This document shows, piece after piece, positions 23,501-31,985 of a DNA stretch of 64,000 nucleotides. The DNA comes from Zerene cesonia (Eukaryota; Arthropoda; Insecta; Lepidoptera; Pieridae). Within the stretch, counting starts at the first letter, position 1. The number at the start of each line of letters is the position of its first letter. The DNA lies in assembly GCF_012273895.1 (NCBI RefSeq), contig NC_052127.1, forward strand, positions 1,240,001-1,304,000. Reading direction: 5' to 3'. The position numbers and the translations under genes were made by a program. The notes beneath the pieces are model-generated. The model ran no database searches, was not told the origin of the DNA, and worked only from the letters and a program-made list of their open reading frames with translations.

Positions 23501-26500
23501 TTAACGCTCCCTGGGTTAAAATAAAAATCTTGATATCCGGGAACCGAGACGAGTGTCTAGTATAAAATATCCGCATACGTAACTACCGAATGTCGATGGC
23601 ATATCAAGGATTATAAGAATATCTGATGATATAATTTCCCCCGAGATTTTCTTAGCTCGTTATCCAGGGTGATATAATAGCTGAAGTATTATTTATAGAT
23701 AACATGCAGTAACATTCATTAACCTTTCACCTTGTTGATGGGAATGCCAAAAAATCTTTGTTTAAATTTCATCCCTAAGTCGTAAAAATCAACGCATTTT
23801 CTTTCTTTTCATACCTACTTTTTTTATATAATTTTTGGTTTAGTTTTAAATTATGTTTCAGAAATGTTAGTGGAAAAAAACTTGCAAGGTTTTATTAATA
23901 AAGGGTGGATTTTTAAATAAATACGCTCTCAGATATTGTCGAATATTGAAGAAAAAAATAAATGAATAAACTATTTTACACTATTTATCTTTAAATCAAA
24001 GGCTCCGACTGACATAGTGGTCTATCAATGCACAGCCCAAACCACTGGACGGATCGGGTTGAAATTTGGCATGCAGATAGGTGTTATGACGTAGGCATCC
24101 GTTAAAAAAGGATTTTGCTAAATTCTTTCCTAAGGGATAAGATAGGGGATAAAAGTTTGTACCATAAAAATTTATAAGAAGCTGTGGGTATTTGTGGCAT
24201 TTATTACTTACTAACTGTACAGTTTCATCCGTGGTACATATAAAGCCTATGTCACTCAGTGTAATTATATATGATTGATAGATTCATTTAATCACAAGCT
24301 CTCCCGAAACTTATCTGATTTCTGAAAGATACCCGCCTAAAGGAATGGTTGTCTTTGAATGAATTCCAACCCAAGGCGTAAAACGGGCATTCCACTTTGG
24401 GCTTTGTATTCTGAAATTAGGAATTTGTCATTTGTACATCTATAATACATACGACGAAAGTATTTGTATTTAATCAAATTGTCATTTAAATGATAAAATA
24501 TCAACGTGTAAGCAAAAATCTTTAGCATACTTGACCTATAAAAAGTCAGCCAGTAGAGATGTGCTATTTTTAATTTTTATCTCGGCATATCGTGTGATTT
24601 TATACTTTTAAAGATTGAAAAATTTTAATGGATTTTAAGACAATTATATATTATTTTATTTATCCCAGCATTTCGATAGGCTTATAATCTACCTCTAATT
24701 AGGAAGTAAAAAGGATATTCGGAAAAAAATATTCCAAACTTTGGGATAAATGAATCACGTATTAAATCCGTTAATAGGTTTTATCTAATTTCAAATAATT
24801 AATTATACCAGTTCTGACCAGGGAGAAGTAGGGTAACAATTTTATTCATTATTACTTATTTGACTCCGGACATGCCAACCGTTTTGTACAGAAGTATAAA
24901 AAACAAAAATCCGTAGCGGAAGTGAAAAATTTTTGAACCTTGAATGATTACGGTGGGGATAACTTTTCACCCGCCGGCAGGCTAATGTGACGTGACGTTA
25001 AACGTGACAGCGTGATATTTTTTTGGATATTGAATTTTTGATGTGAAATTGTGCTATACATACTTCCGTACTTAATATAAATCCGAAAGTGTGTTTGCAT
25101 GTCTTTGAACTACGTTGCAACGGAGCGATTTCCTGGTGCGATTTTTGTGTCTGGAGATAGCAGGCTAGAGTACATCTTATTTCCATCCAGAAGATCCATT
25201 GTTATTTATAGTTTGAATTAAATTATGACATTCCGATGAATAGCGCTGACACTATAGGTTTCCTTTGACCAAGCGGGCATACTTGCGTTATGTTTGCGGT
25301 TATGTTTTCAGTCTGCATAAAGTGAATAACATACAAACATTATATTCCAGGCCAGCTCCGGTCGCGCAGGAAGGCGGCCAAGATGCTGGTAGCTGTGGTA
25401 GTTATGTTCGCTGTTTGCTACTTTCCTGTGCATCTATTGTCGGCACTTAGGTAAGACGAATGTCTTTCATGATAAGAATATTTATCACTACTTATTTAAA
25501 ACAGTCGCTTTTTGCCTGTCCTTAAGTCACTATGTATGCTTCAATCAATCTTCAAAAATCAAATCAATGTTACAACATTTAAAACAACCATGGAATGCTT
25601 CAAGCGAAAGTTAAAGTCGAGACCAGACAGACAAGCGTACAAGATATTAATTGATTAATCAATTTATCTACATTATTCACATCACGACTGCTCGAAACGG
25701 TGAAGTAAAACATCATAAGAAACCGGCATGTCGAAGAATCGAAAGTTCGACGCTATTGTCACATCTGCGTGCTGGATAATGGCCTGAACTCTCATAGGAG
25801 GCCGGTACATGTCACAGCGGGCAACAGCTGGTGGTAAGCCTATCTGGCTGGTGGTAGGTATAGGTGGTAGGCGATCACCACCGCCCATGAACATCCGCAG
25901 AGGCAGTGCTTATGCGAATACGCTGTTTGCTTTTTGGGGGGTAAGGGATAAGGAAAGGATTAATAACTGGAAAGAAAGATTGGACTAGGAAGTGTGAGGA
26001 AACGGGCCTCCCGATATTTCCTGGGTTATGTTTTACACGGCTATAATTTAAATATAATCAAAAGCTTAATAACAATCTTATAGAACTTCTAAGAGATTTG
26101 AGATGAGTCCTCTAGGTTATAAACTATCTTCAGAGGGTCAAAACTTGGTGTCAACACATCAAAATGTTTGAAAGTCAAAGGTCACGGAGTCAGTGATGCG
26201 TCAATGCCTAATTGTAATCCTACTAAATTATAAAATACTTAACTACTAATATTATAAATGCGAAAGTTTGTAAGGATGTGTGTGAGTTTGTTACTCTTTC
26301 ACACAAAAATTACTCAACCGATTGCAATGAAATTTGGTATGTAGATAGCTGAAAAACAAGAATAACATCGCGTTAATATATCTAAAATCAAGTAAAATGC
26401 ATACTAAACTGTCATTTGTTTCCTTTTTTTTTTTTTTGTTACCTGACGAAGGTTTTTCACGTACACATAAATATTTATATCATCTTCTTTGCTCGTTTCA

Positions 26501-29500
26501 GAGTTAATTTTGTTAATAAAACCGCCGCTATAGATTACATCTATCTTTATTTATAATTCACTATAATCCAGATCTATGCTTTTTGTATATATTTACGATG
26601 AATGTAAATTTATTTAAATTCCAACCGAGATCTCTGGATTTCTCAGTTGTAACGTAATTAAGGTTCTAATCAATTAGAACAATAAAATACATTTTGGTTG
26701 GGTCTTTAATTATATTTAGAAGATGCAATAGTATAAGATATAGAGAAGAACGAACGAACGAACGAACGAAGAACAAATTTCAACCTTGAAAAATGAGTCC
26801 CAAATCAAATTAACAGATATATGTCTATTTACTCTGAAGTACCTTAATTATCTGTGCCCAGTTTATACTGGACACACGCCTCGAATTATCTGTGGCTCAT
26901 CAAAACTAAAGTATCCGATATTATACAGGTCTAGTCAATTCATCGATGGCTAATGTCCATTGTTTGTTGTCTTATCGCGCCCGTCGACTAGCTGTGAGTG
27001 ATGTCATGCCAAATATTGACTGACATGGTAATTTATACAAAGTTCGTGTACCGTCTTGTTGCTGGGTACTACTAGTTGTATAATCGTGTTTGTGTTAATT
27101 TTGATTGTTTGAAAATTTCGCAACGTCTACTGTTAAAATACTAGTCAAATCTGAACCTACGTAATATAGAGAGATAGATAACACTATTGCGCACAACAAT
27201 TTACAGGAAAACATAGATAAAAACAAACAAAAGGGAGAATATGTACAAATGGCGGTCTTATCGCTAGGTAGCGAGTAGACTATCATATAAATAATAAGAG
27301 ATACTAGCTGTGACCCGCGGTTGAAACCGCGTAAGTCCGTATCCCGTAGGAATATCGGTATAAAAATTGCCTATGTGTTATTTCAGTTGTCCAGCTATCT
27401 ACGAAGCAAATTTCATTGCAATCGGTTCAGTAGTTTTTGCGTGAAAGATTAATAGACCCACACGCAATAAGTTTAAGTCGATAAAATACGAATAACGAAA
27501 CATGAATATGACATTTTCTAAAAAAGATTCCTAGCTAGATCGATTTATCGCCCCCGAAACCCCCTATATACTAAATTTCATGAAAATTGTTGGAGCCGAT
27601 TCCGAGATTCCAATTATATAAATATATACAAGAATTGCTCGTTTAAAGATATAAGAATATACAATATTGGATACCGTAGACACCTTCACGCATCTGATAA
27701 TGAAATGAGAGTTTTTTATGAGAGATTTTTTATTTATAAACACGACTGTAATTGCGTATTCAAGTGTTCTTATTTTCGACAATCAGTTTAAAAACTAAGC
27801 AGATCATTAGACACCATTTCCAGTTTTTTTTGTATGTAACCGATTGCTAATTCAACTTTACATACGCACTAGATTTTCTCCGAAACTTTTTAAACGTGTC
27901 ATTAGTTTAATTAGATCGCCAGTGTACCATTTAATTTATGCTACTATTTTTTTTATTTCAGAAAACGTTTTTCCACAGATAATAAACGGCGAAATCAATA
28001 ATTATTTTTAACTATCTGGTGGGTCGTCTGAAGGTAAGCGCTACCGCCGCCCATGAACATTTGGAGAGGCGTAAGGTCAATTGTAGATCTTACGCCTCTA
28101 CAAATGAATTGCCGACTTCAAATTGGAAAGGGATTAAGAAAGGATTGACGAGAGGAATAATGGAAAGGACTGGGAAACCTAAAAAGAAAACTCCCACAGA
28201 AATGAGAACGTCCTTTTTTTAAAGTCGGTCCATAAAATATATGATATAGAAGAGCTGAATATTATCATCAGTACACAGGCCTCCTGTGAGGGTTCAGGCC
28301 ATAATCCACCACGTTGACCAAGTGCGGGTTAGTTGGGTTATATATACTAATAGGCTATTTATTATTACAGGTACATTCTTGACATGAAGCAGAATGAAGT
28401 TCTGACCTGCCTTGCTCTGCTCTCCCACGTGATGTGTTACGCTAATTCAGCCATAAACCCGCTTATATATAATTTTATGAGTGGTAAGTCTTACTAACAG
28501 ACTATTATTAACTTCACTTATTGTTGGTATGTAGTCGACTCATTTAGGCTCGATTCTGATCGGAGACAGTACAATCCTACTAATATTATAAATACGAAAG
28601 TTTGTAAGGATGTGTGTGTTTGTTGCTCTTTCACGCAAAAACTACAGAATGGATTGCAATGAAATTTGGTACGTATACAGCTGGACAACTGGAATAAAAT
28701 ATGGGCAGCTTTTTATCCCGATATTCCTACGGGATAAGGACTTACGCGGGTGAAACGGCGGGGCGCAGCTAGTAATATTATAAATGCGAAAGTTTTATAA
28801 GGGTGTGTGTGTGATTATTACTCTTTCACGCAAAAACTACTTAACCAATTGCAATGAAATTTGGTACGTAGACAGCTGAACAACTGAAATGAAATATAGG
28901 CAACTTTATATCCCGATATTCCTACGGGATACGGACTTACGCGGGTGAAACGGCGGGGCGCACCTAGTAATATTGTAAATGCGAAAGTTTTATAAGGATG
29001 TGTGTGTTTAATTTTTAGTTTTTTAGCATTGAAATGCTTTATAAATGAGGTGCATTATAAATGAGGCAGGTTCGAATCCTGCCTCGTGGTCAAATTTTTT
29101 CTATTCTTTCAAAAATTTCTCAGGACGTGTGTGTGTGTTTATTACTCTTTCACGCAAAAACTACTGAACCGATTGCAATGAAATTTGGTACGTAGATAGC
29201 TGAACAACTGGAATTGCACATAGGCAACTTTTTATCCCAATATTCCTACGTGATACAGACTTACGCGGGTGAAACCGCGGGGCGCAGCTAGTATTTTTTT
29301 TTGATGTCATAGCGGGCAACTGAACTGGTAGTTCGCCTGATGGTAGACGATAACGATCACCACCGCCCATGAACATTCGCAAAGGTCTCTGCGAATGCGC
29401 TGCCCGCTTTTTTGGGGTAAGGGAAAAGGTACGGATTAACGACTGGAAAGAAGGAATGGACTGGTGAGGAAAAGGAAACGGCCTTATATTATTATGTGTA

Positions 29501-29738
29501 GTATGCTCATAATATTGGCACGTTGTATCTTCCAGGTAAATACCGTCGGGAATTCCGCAGAGCGTTCTGCTGTTCCACTACCGCGACCACGGACACGCAG
29601 ACCACCCTCACTAGACTCACCTCCAAGAAGAAAGACATCGACACGCGCTGTCAGCACGTTTGCAGCCAGCGGCAGTATCGCAACATGTGCAGCAACTGTA
29701 TAGTTAGACACAGCTGTAGGAGTGGATACGTGACGTAA
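10947..29738 (+). CDS. Allatotropin/orexin-type neuropeptide receptor (class A GPCR), seven exons
   Basis: Spans exons 10947-11582, 17162-17309, 20026-20167, 21797-21909, 25351-25450, 28371-28483 and 29536-29738. All introns are GT-AG, with phases 0,1,2,1,2,1, giving about 484 residues. Seen: signal-peptide-like start, an acidic ectodomain of about 130 residues, TM1 with N150, TM2 with LAVAD (D178), C205 and C287 for the usual extracellular disulphide, DRW at 229-231, CYFP at 369-372 in TM6 and NPLIY at 409-413. The loop 'VLWRSHKIPG' and 'NHSMRTVTNYFLVNLAVADF' are typical of insect allatotropin receptors, which are orexin-receptor relatives and act in the plasma membrane through G proteins. 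Ligand identity is inferred from family. Lepidoptera have more than one receptor of this group, so the paralogue is not assigned. Confidence 0.9.
11954..12154 (+). mobile_element. Hel-A element in receptor intron 1
   Basis: Runs from 'tgctactaatattata' through 'gcaaaaactgctgaaccgac' to 'gcgcagctag', followed by T. Nearly complete, with the first bases diverged. An unrelated GC-richer fragment, 11640-11750, lies between it and exon 1. Confidence 0.75.
12826..13021 (-). mobile_element. IR195 element, copy 1
   Basis: On the minus strand it begins GAAGTGAAACTTCTTTAGAA and later has the matching inverted end TGAAGTTTCACTTC. Next come the hairpin GTGTG-AATCG-CACAC and a CAC repeat. It is about 95 percent identical by eye to copy 2 at 18332-18543, which is in the opposite orientation, and no coding frame is apparent. 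Terminal inverted repeats suggest a small DNA transposon, but the family is not identified. Confidence 0.7.
13258..13500 (-). mobile_element. Hel-C Helitron-like element, diverged
   Basis: Shows 'agtccgcggctttgtacgcg', 'ctttctcttgaatcactcta', 'catcaaactctgttgcgta' and 'gcgacgttgttttatattat', all in Hel-C order on the minus strand. Confidence 0.65.
14051..14197 (-). mobile_element. Hel-B element abutting Hel-A
   Basis: From 'actggccgtccgacccggct' to 'cagctttataatatta'. Its last 5' bases are missing and the next base starts the Hel-A copy at 14198. Confidence 0.7.
14198..14396 (-). mobile_element. Hel-A Helitron-like element
   Basis: CTAG at 14198 after an A, GC-rich end, complete core, and the 5' end read as 'attagtagga' on the plus strand. 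Joined directly to Hel-B. Confidence 0.82.
14605..14815. mobile_element. FB foldback element, copy 1
   Basis: Arms 'ttttaacggattttaaacgc' (about 14618) and 'gcgtttaaaatccgttaaaa' (about 14742) are inverted copies. Between them is a unique centre with 'cgaacactttacagcgagcg'. The single strand would fold into a stem of roughly 50 bp. A relative with a reversed centre is at 56925-57110. Confidence 0.7.
14900..14965 (+). mobile_element. Hel-A 3' fragment
   Basis: Only 'ttatcccgatattcctaggg' through 'gcggggcgcagctag' remains. Confidence 0.65.
15298..15518 (+). mobile_element. Hel-A element with expanded 5' end
   Basis: Starts 'tcctacatcctgcttatcct' and then follows Hel-A from 'tattatagatgcg' to 'gcgcagctag' followed by T. 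About 20 extra bp near the start look like local duplication of the TCCTA word. Confidence 0.72.
15767..15991 (+). mobile_element. RetA tail with degenerate repeats of its end
   Basis: Starts 'ggcccgtttccttttcctca' and ends in three spaced copies of 'acataaaa' (15950-15990) instead of a pure poly-A run. Confidence 0.75.
16460..16625 (+). mobile_element. Helitron-like remnant
   Basis: Contains 'acggctgaaacgattttgac', 'aataacttaggctattccaa' and the end 'accgcgagtcgcagctact'. The layout resembles Hel-A but the sequence is a separate family. Confidence 0.45.
16813..16986 (-). mobile_element. Hel-B element just upstream of exon 2
   Basis: From 'cgttccaccccggcttcgcc' to 'gctttataatattagtatag'. 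An (AATA)n tract follows at 17023-17078. Confidence 0.7.
17023..17078. repeat. (AATA)n microsatellite
   Basis: About thirteen AATA units with one AACA interruption, ending about 85 bp upstream of exon 2. Confidence 0.85.
17162..17309 (+). CDS. Receptor exon 2: TM3, DRW motif, TM4
   Basis: Acceptor tttgtttcag ends at 17161 and the donor A|gtgagt follows 17309. Entry phase is 0, exit phase 1. Residues 213-261 read SVSVTVSVLTLTFISVDRWY and so on, then the second intracellular loop and most of TM4. A competing acceptor 4 bp downstream would break the frame. Two decayed copies of the 3' part follow in the intron (17386-17590). Confidence 0.92.
17386..17590 (+). pseudogene. Two decayed tandem copies of the 3' part of receptor exon 2
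   Basis: Exon 2 ends '...tccaccatcaatcgggcgaag...tgtaatatggactctatc...ttcagtgagttta'. Copy A (17386-17460) has 'caccatcaaacgggcgaaag', 'atagactctatcat' and 'ttcagtaagct'. Copy B (17481-17590) has 'atccatcatcaatagg', 'cttgtaatatggactcg' and 'tactattcagtgagttta', then intron-like sequence. Offsets of the 'caccatcaat' word from exon 2 are about 140 and 235 bp. Copy A has an in-frame TAG. Neither has its own acceptor, but both keep a donor-like GT. Confidence 0.78.
18230..18330 (+). mobile_element. RetB head fragment
   Basis: Shows 'gggccagctcgcaccaggga', 'gtgaaatggtagcttgctac' and 'gtgtttcgttaggtg'. These match the upstream part of the long RetB copy at 43219-43568 and of 63190-63445. Confidence 0.65.
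18332..18543 (+). mobile_element. IR195 element, copy 2
   Basis: Begins GAAGTGAAACTTCTTTAGAA and ends CGATTCACACACGATAG in reverse sense, with the same inner sequence as copy 1 plus a short AT insertion near 18470. In this orientation it carries GACAGGTAAGAGA, a perfect donor consensus (CAG|GTAAGA), on the receptor sense strand inside intron 2. Confidence 0.72.
18655..18790 (+). mobile_element. RetA tail, degenerate
   Basis: Keeps 'cagtccattcctgtat', 'ggtgatgacttaccatcagc' and 'ccagctcaactccctgcatt', and is otherwise eroded. Confidence 0.6.
19271..19574 (-). mobile_element. SINE-1 copy
   Basis: From TGA repeats (read as catcatcatc on the plus strand) to 'gagccaccactgc'. Full length, in receptor intron 2. 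Confidence 0.8.
19725..19990 (-). mobile_element. Hel-E-like element, diverged
   Basis: Starts 'actagcttttcgcctgaagc' and has 'ggttctcaagctatatctgc', shared with 56115-56270. The 5' end is unclear, and it ends close to exon 3. Confidence 0.5.
20026..20167 (+). CDS. Receptor exon 3: extracellular loop 2 and start of TM5
   Basis: Acceptor gattgtttcag ends at 20025, donor AC|gtaaga follows 20167, exit phase 2. The split codon with exon 2 gives N262. The exon codes TPELVVLTTVKVVPLRFNLE and on to QCTATWS, where C287 is the expected partner of C205, then FVWHIIKVVFIYT at the start of TM5. Confidence 0.9.
20268..20402 (+). mobile_element. Non-LTR retrotransposon 3' tail
   Basis: Contains 'ggttgcctggcagagattgc', 'aataaggccgcctcttgcac' and 'ttgtgcaataaagcattata', then AAATAAATAAATAGATAAA. 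Same style as the minus-strand tails at 4963 and 27166. A fragment is at 23245-23285. Confidence 0.7.
20665..20724. repeat. Imperfect hairpin
   Basis: The left arm CTAGTTAG...AGAACTAGTT (20665-20688) pairs with AACTAGTTCTAACTAG (20709-20724) around a loop of about 20 bp. Flanks 'aacgcg' and 'cgcgtt' extend the symmetry, so it may be the core of a small foldback element. Confidence 0.55.
20816..21118. mobile_element. 303-bp element with 15-bp perfect terminal inverted repeats
   Basis: ACGTGACAACGTCTT at 20816-20830 is exactly inverted at 21104-21118. The interior has a GC-rich patch (about 20840-20960, with GGTAACGTTACG and CCGCCGCGCGCGC), a CT-rich stretch and then AT-rich DNA. No protein domain is seen in the 87-codon frame that crosses it. 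A miniature DNA transposon is the simplest reading. Confidence 0.6.
21515..21728 (-). mobile_element. Hel-A element, receptor intron 3
   Basis: CTAG at 21515 after an A, 5' end at 21728 followed by T. A small duplication 'gttgttgtgctt' sits in the middle. Confidence 0.82.
21797..21909 (+). CDS. Receptor exon 4: TM5 end and intracellular loop 3
   Basis: Acceptor cgttatccacag ends at 21796. The donor A|gtaagt follows 21909, exit phase 1. Codes IPLLLMTVAYHQIVRVLWRS, HKIPGQAETIKLASAEE. TVAYHQIVRVLWRS is a strong signature of the allatotropin/orexin receptor group. A SINE-1 copy begins only 20 bp beyond the donor. Confidence 0.92.
21930..22243 (-). mobile_element. SINE-1 copy, 20 bp after exon 4 donor
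   Basis: Full-length copy ending 'gagccaccactgc'. Its A/B-box head is at the right end. Confidence 0.8.
22649..22807 (-). mobile_element. Hel-B element
   Basis: CTAGCGGTCCGCCCTGGCTT at 22649 after an A, through 'gttcctgagatgagtgcg' to 'ctttataatattaagtatag'. Confidence 0.77.
22932..23124 (+). mobile_element. Hel-C Helitron-like element
   Basis: Starts TCACTACATAGTATAAAACA after an A and ends 'gccgcaggcaaatgCTAG' followed by T. This is the best example of the family, confirming TC...CTAG ends and A/T flanks. Confidence 0.78.
23370..23560 (+). mobile_element. Hel-D Helitron-like element
   Basis: Starts TCACACTAATATTAATATGA, has 'ggatgtttgtccgtcaatta' and 'cggattttgatgaaatttga', and ends 'gacgagtgtctag' followed by T. 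Confidence 0.77.
23561..25350. other. Rest of receptor intron 4
   Basis: At 24000-24165 there is a diverged Helitron-like core ('accactggacggatcgggtt', 'aaatttggcatgcagatagg'). At 24620-24800 lies an eroded FB element ('tttaatggattttaa' and 'attaaatccgttaat'). At 25085-25275 there is a relic with 'gttgcaacggagcgatttcc' and 'tttgtgtctggagatag', also seen reversed at 35800-35840. No exon evidence. Confidence 0.5.
25351..25450 (+). CDS. Receptor exon 5: TM6
   Basis: Acceptor tatattccag ends at 25350, donor AG|gtaaga follows 25450, exit phase 2. Codes QLRSRRKAAKMLVAVVVMFA, VCYFPVHLLSALR. CYFP stands in for the usual CWxP of TM6, and RSRRKAAKM is the basic approach to the helix. Confidence 0.92.
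25683..25808 (+). mobile_element. SINE-1 fragment, 3' part
   Basis: From 'catcacgactgctcgaaacg' to 'ctctcataggaggccgg'. The tRNA-like head is absent, and a RetA copy begins where it stops. Confidence 0.7.
25805..26010 (-). mobile_element. RetA tail
   Basis: Minus-strand copy with a small internal duplication (ctggtggtaggtataggtgg near 25847). It ends at 'aaacgggcctcccgat'. Confidence 0.72.
26218..26367 (+). mobile_element. Hel-A 5' portion
   Basis: Begins 'tcctactaaattataaaata' then restarts 'ctactaatattataaatgcg'. It continues to 'agctgaaaaacaagaataac' and breaks off before the GC-rich end. Confidence 0.7.
26747..26772. repeat. (GAAC)n microsatellite
   Basis: About six units of GAAC/CGAA. 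Confidence 0.8.
27166..27300 (-). mobile_element. Non-LTR retrotransposon 3' tail
   Basis: Matches 4963-5110: 'gataacactattgcgcacaa', 'ggaaaacatagataaaaaca', 'atggcggtcttatcgctagg'. Hel-A at 27304 abuts it. Confidence 0.68.
27304..27470 (-). mobile_element. Hel-A element, 5' end lost
   Basis: CTAG at 27304 after an A, core present, breaks off after 'gcgtgaaagattaatagacc'. Confidence 0.75.
27480..27665 (-). repeat. Dispersed repeat with central TA tract
   Basis: Contains 'ttggagccgattccgagatt', a short TATA tract and 'caagaattgctcgtttaaag'. The same order, reversed, is at 49140-49230 and flanks the gap at 5246. Confidence 0.65.
28015..28220 (-). mobile_element. RetB tail
   Basis: Minus strand ends '...ttcagacgacccacc'. 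Includes the self-complementary GGCGTAAG...CTTACGCC pair typical of RetB. Confidence 0.7.
28262..28332 (-). mobile_element. SINE-1 fragment
   Basis: Short 3' piece: 'acacaggcctcctgtgaggg', 'ccataatccaccacgttgac', just upstream of exon 6. Confidence 0.68.
28371..28483 (+). CDS. Receptor exon 6: extracellular loop 3 and TM7
   Basis: Acceptor tttattattacag ends at 28370, donor G|gtaagt follows 28483, exit phase 1. Codes YILDMKQNEVLTCLALLSHV, then MCYANSAINPLIYNFMS with the NPxxY motif at residues 409-413. Confidence 0.93.
28575..29291 (+). mobile_element. Head-to-tail array of three Hel-A copies
   Basis: Copy 1 is 28575-28772, with a full TCCTAC start and CTAG end. Copy 2 is 28773-28967 and copy 3 is 28968-29291. 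Copies 2 and 3 begin directly with TAATATT after the preceding CTAG, lacking TCCTAC. Copy 3 is interrupted at about 29014-29122 by a tRNA-like insert with GGTTCGAATCC. The array and the RetA copy fill nearly all of receptor intron 6. Confidence 0.83.
29014..29122 (+). mobile_element. tRNA-like SINE fragment inside Hel-A
   Basis: Contains a B-box GGTTCGAATCC followed by 'tgcctcgtggtcaaat' and 'tctattctttcaaaaatttc'. A related copy with GGTTCGAATCC and 'ttttctattcttcaataaat' is at 38540-38650. Confidence 0.6.
29293..29490 (-). mobile_element. RetA tail next to the Hel-A array
   Basis: Poly-T at 29294-29303, then 'gatgtcatagcgggcaactg' to 'ggaaacggcctta'. It ends about 45 bp before exon 7. Confidence 0.78.
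29536..29738 (+). CDS. Receptor exon 7: cytoplasmic tail and stop
   Basis: Acceptor gtatcttccag ends at 29535, and TAA is at 29736-29738. Codes GKYRREFRRAFCCSTTATTD and on to ...SCRSGYVT. KYRREFRRAF is the usual helix-8 start. The tail is Cys-rich: CC just after helix 8 is a candidate palmitoylation site, with further Cys at CQHVC, CSNC and HSC. It is rich in T and S, as expected for receptor phosphorylation. Confidence 0.88.
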
Positions 29739-29763
29739 GAGCTGATATATAGGGTTATGTTAC

Positions 29764-29881
<118 letters not shown>

Positions 29882-30233
29882 GGTTTCGCAGAAAAACAAA
29901 GTTATTATATTGCATTGTTCCTTTACATGTTATACGAGGATTATATAGACAGAAATCATTGATTTTAAACGCTATTTGTTCAGATAATCTCTGCCCCAGG
30001 TTGTTATCCTAAGACGGTCTGAACACTTAGGAAATATATCGAGAAATGAAATTACGGTGAATTTCTAATGTACTTACATATAATAATCATGAAGAGTTTT
30101 TAGATGATTTTGGAATAGTTATTAACACTGTGACATAAGATTTTTTATATAATTAATTATATTATAAAAGATAACTGTTGAGTATATACTTAGATTGTAT
30201 AAATATTATTCTAATCAACGATGTATGTTTCCT

Positions 30234-30239
30234 AATAAA
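30234..30239 (+). terminator. Candidate polyadenylation signal AATAAA
   Basis: AATAAA followed by 'tgtaatccgttgtttttttc', a GT/T-rich downstream element. It is the first good signal after the receptor stop. Confidence 0.5.
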
Positions 30240-30260
30240 TGTAATCCGTTGTTTTTTTCA

Positions 30261-31020
30261 TTGTAATAGATATTTTGTATTTAATTGCATAAGTGGAACT
30301 GATGTAATATAATGTTAAATTTAGAAATGATTCTAAGGAGTTAGTTATGAAAGATATTTATATAATGTTATATTATTAACTAGCAGAGCACCCTGGCTGC
30401 GTTCGTGGTACCTGTAGAGCCTATAGCATTCAGGGATCACGTTTATATACGACAGTGAAAGAACTTTTGAAATCGATGCTGTTGTACATGTTTCTGCTTT
30501 TATTAAAATAGACGTGAAATATCTTTGCTTATTTCTTAACACATGAGCTTAATAATTGTCTAGATAGATGGAATCTCTAAGTGCTGCATAGGTTTCTTTT
30601 ACATTCACGCAACAACTACTGAACCGGTTGTAATGAAATTTGATTTGTAAATCTAGAAGTTATCCCATACAACGTTATATACTCACATATCCATAAACTT
30701 TGCCCCTTTTTAATTTAAAGTCGATATACCGCGCAGAATGTTTGGTAAGCATATTTAAATTACATGTGTAGAAGTTTGTGCGATAACATATTTATGTGAA
30801 GCTAAATTATGGTTTGTTCTGTGAGATGTGAGCTGATTCACAAACGACTTTCCTATCGGGAGGAGCTTTTCCATCACGAACAATAATAAAGTTTAAAATA
30901 TCAATAGCGATGGGAAATTTTCATAAGGAACGTCATCTGTGAATTTGGACATAGGTAGAGTGAACTCGCAAGCTAATTTTAAGGGACTTTGATTTGTGAT
31001 ATGAATCTAGTATCTTGAAA
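30261..31020. other. Gene-free stretch
   Basis: At 30380-30450 there is a Hel-B-like minus-strand fragment, and around 30600-30660 a Helitron-like core ('caactactgaaccggttg'). No gene seen. Confidence 0.45.
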
Positions 31021-31170
31021 TCTATACTAATATTATATGTTTGTTTGTTTGTTTGTTGGAACGCACTTATCTCAGGAACTACTGGTCAGATTTGAAAGAT
31101 TCTCTGTGTTAGATAGCCTATTTATTGAGGAAGGTTATAGGCTATATATGCACAACGGGCGAAGCTTTGA
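31021..31170 (+). mobile_element. Hel-B element
   Basis: TCTATACTAATATTATATGT start after an A, 'ctcaggaactactggtcaga', 'tttattgaggaaggttatag', 'acgggcgaag'. The last bases and CTAG are eroded. Confidence 0.72.
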
Positions 31171-31785
31171 GTCCAAATAGACTAGTAATTGATGATTTTT
31201 TTAAACTATTAGCATTTGAGCTTTCAGTAGATGTTTAGATTTTCCATACGTATTTTTATCTAGTCTATTATTTTTATTCTATTTTATTAATTTAAATGTA
31301 AATGTAAGGATTTTCTAGGGAAATGCATCGAAATTAATTAAAGCTATATAATTATATGCTACCAAAGATTACAACTTATGTTTTATAGTAATTAGATTCT
31401 ATTAATTGTTTATATAAAATATTAAACCTGTAGCGTAACTTATAAGTAAGAATTTTGTTTATACTGAATTATTAATAAAAATACTTTTTAATGATAACAA
31501 TGAGTACTATTTTAAACCGACTTAAAAAAGGATAATTCGACTGTGTTTTTGTGTTTATTATCTCATTACTTTTACTTCGTACACCGAAGTTTATAATTCG
31601 TTTTTATTAGAAAGCTGGAGACATCCATGTCCATCCATCCATTCAGATTTAGTCATATTCTGACAATTTGAAGACGGATAAATTGTTTGTTAAGATTTAA
31701 GTTTAATAAGGCTTTTTTAAGATTTGATGTGGTGACTAGGGACGGGGCGTATGTAAAAGTCTATAATATGACTTATATTTAAATA

Positions 31786-31985
31786 CTACCTTTTGGCCGC
31801 GGCTACGCACGCGGTTAATTCGGAGTAGTTAATAGATGTTATTATACATAACCTTCCTCTCGAATCACTCTATCTATTTAAAAAAACATCAAAATCCATT
31901 GCGTAGTTTTAAAGATTTAAGGATACATAGGGACATAGGGACAGAGACAGGGACTTTGTTTTATACCATGTAAGAATTGTGAACT
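31786..31985 (-). mobile_element. Hel-C element
   Basis: 'ttggccgcggctacgcacgc', 'ggagtagttaatagatgtta', 'gggacatagggacagagaca', 'gggactttgttttatacc'. Confidence 0.7.

Noticed and set aside
28575..29291. CRISPR-like array of spaced repeats
   Set aside because: Units are 195-200 bp Helitron-like copies in contact, in an insect intron. There are no spacers.
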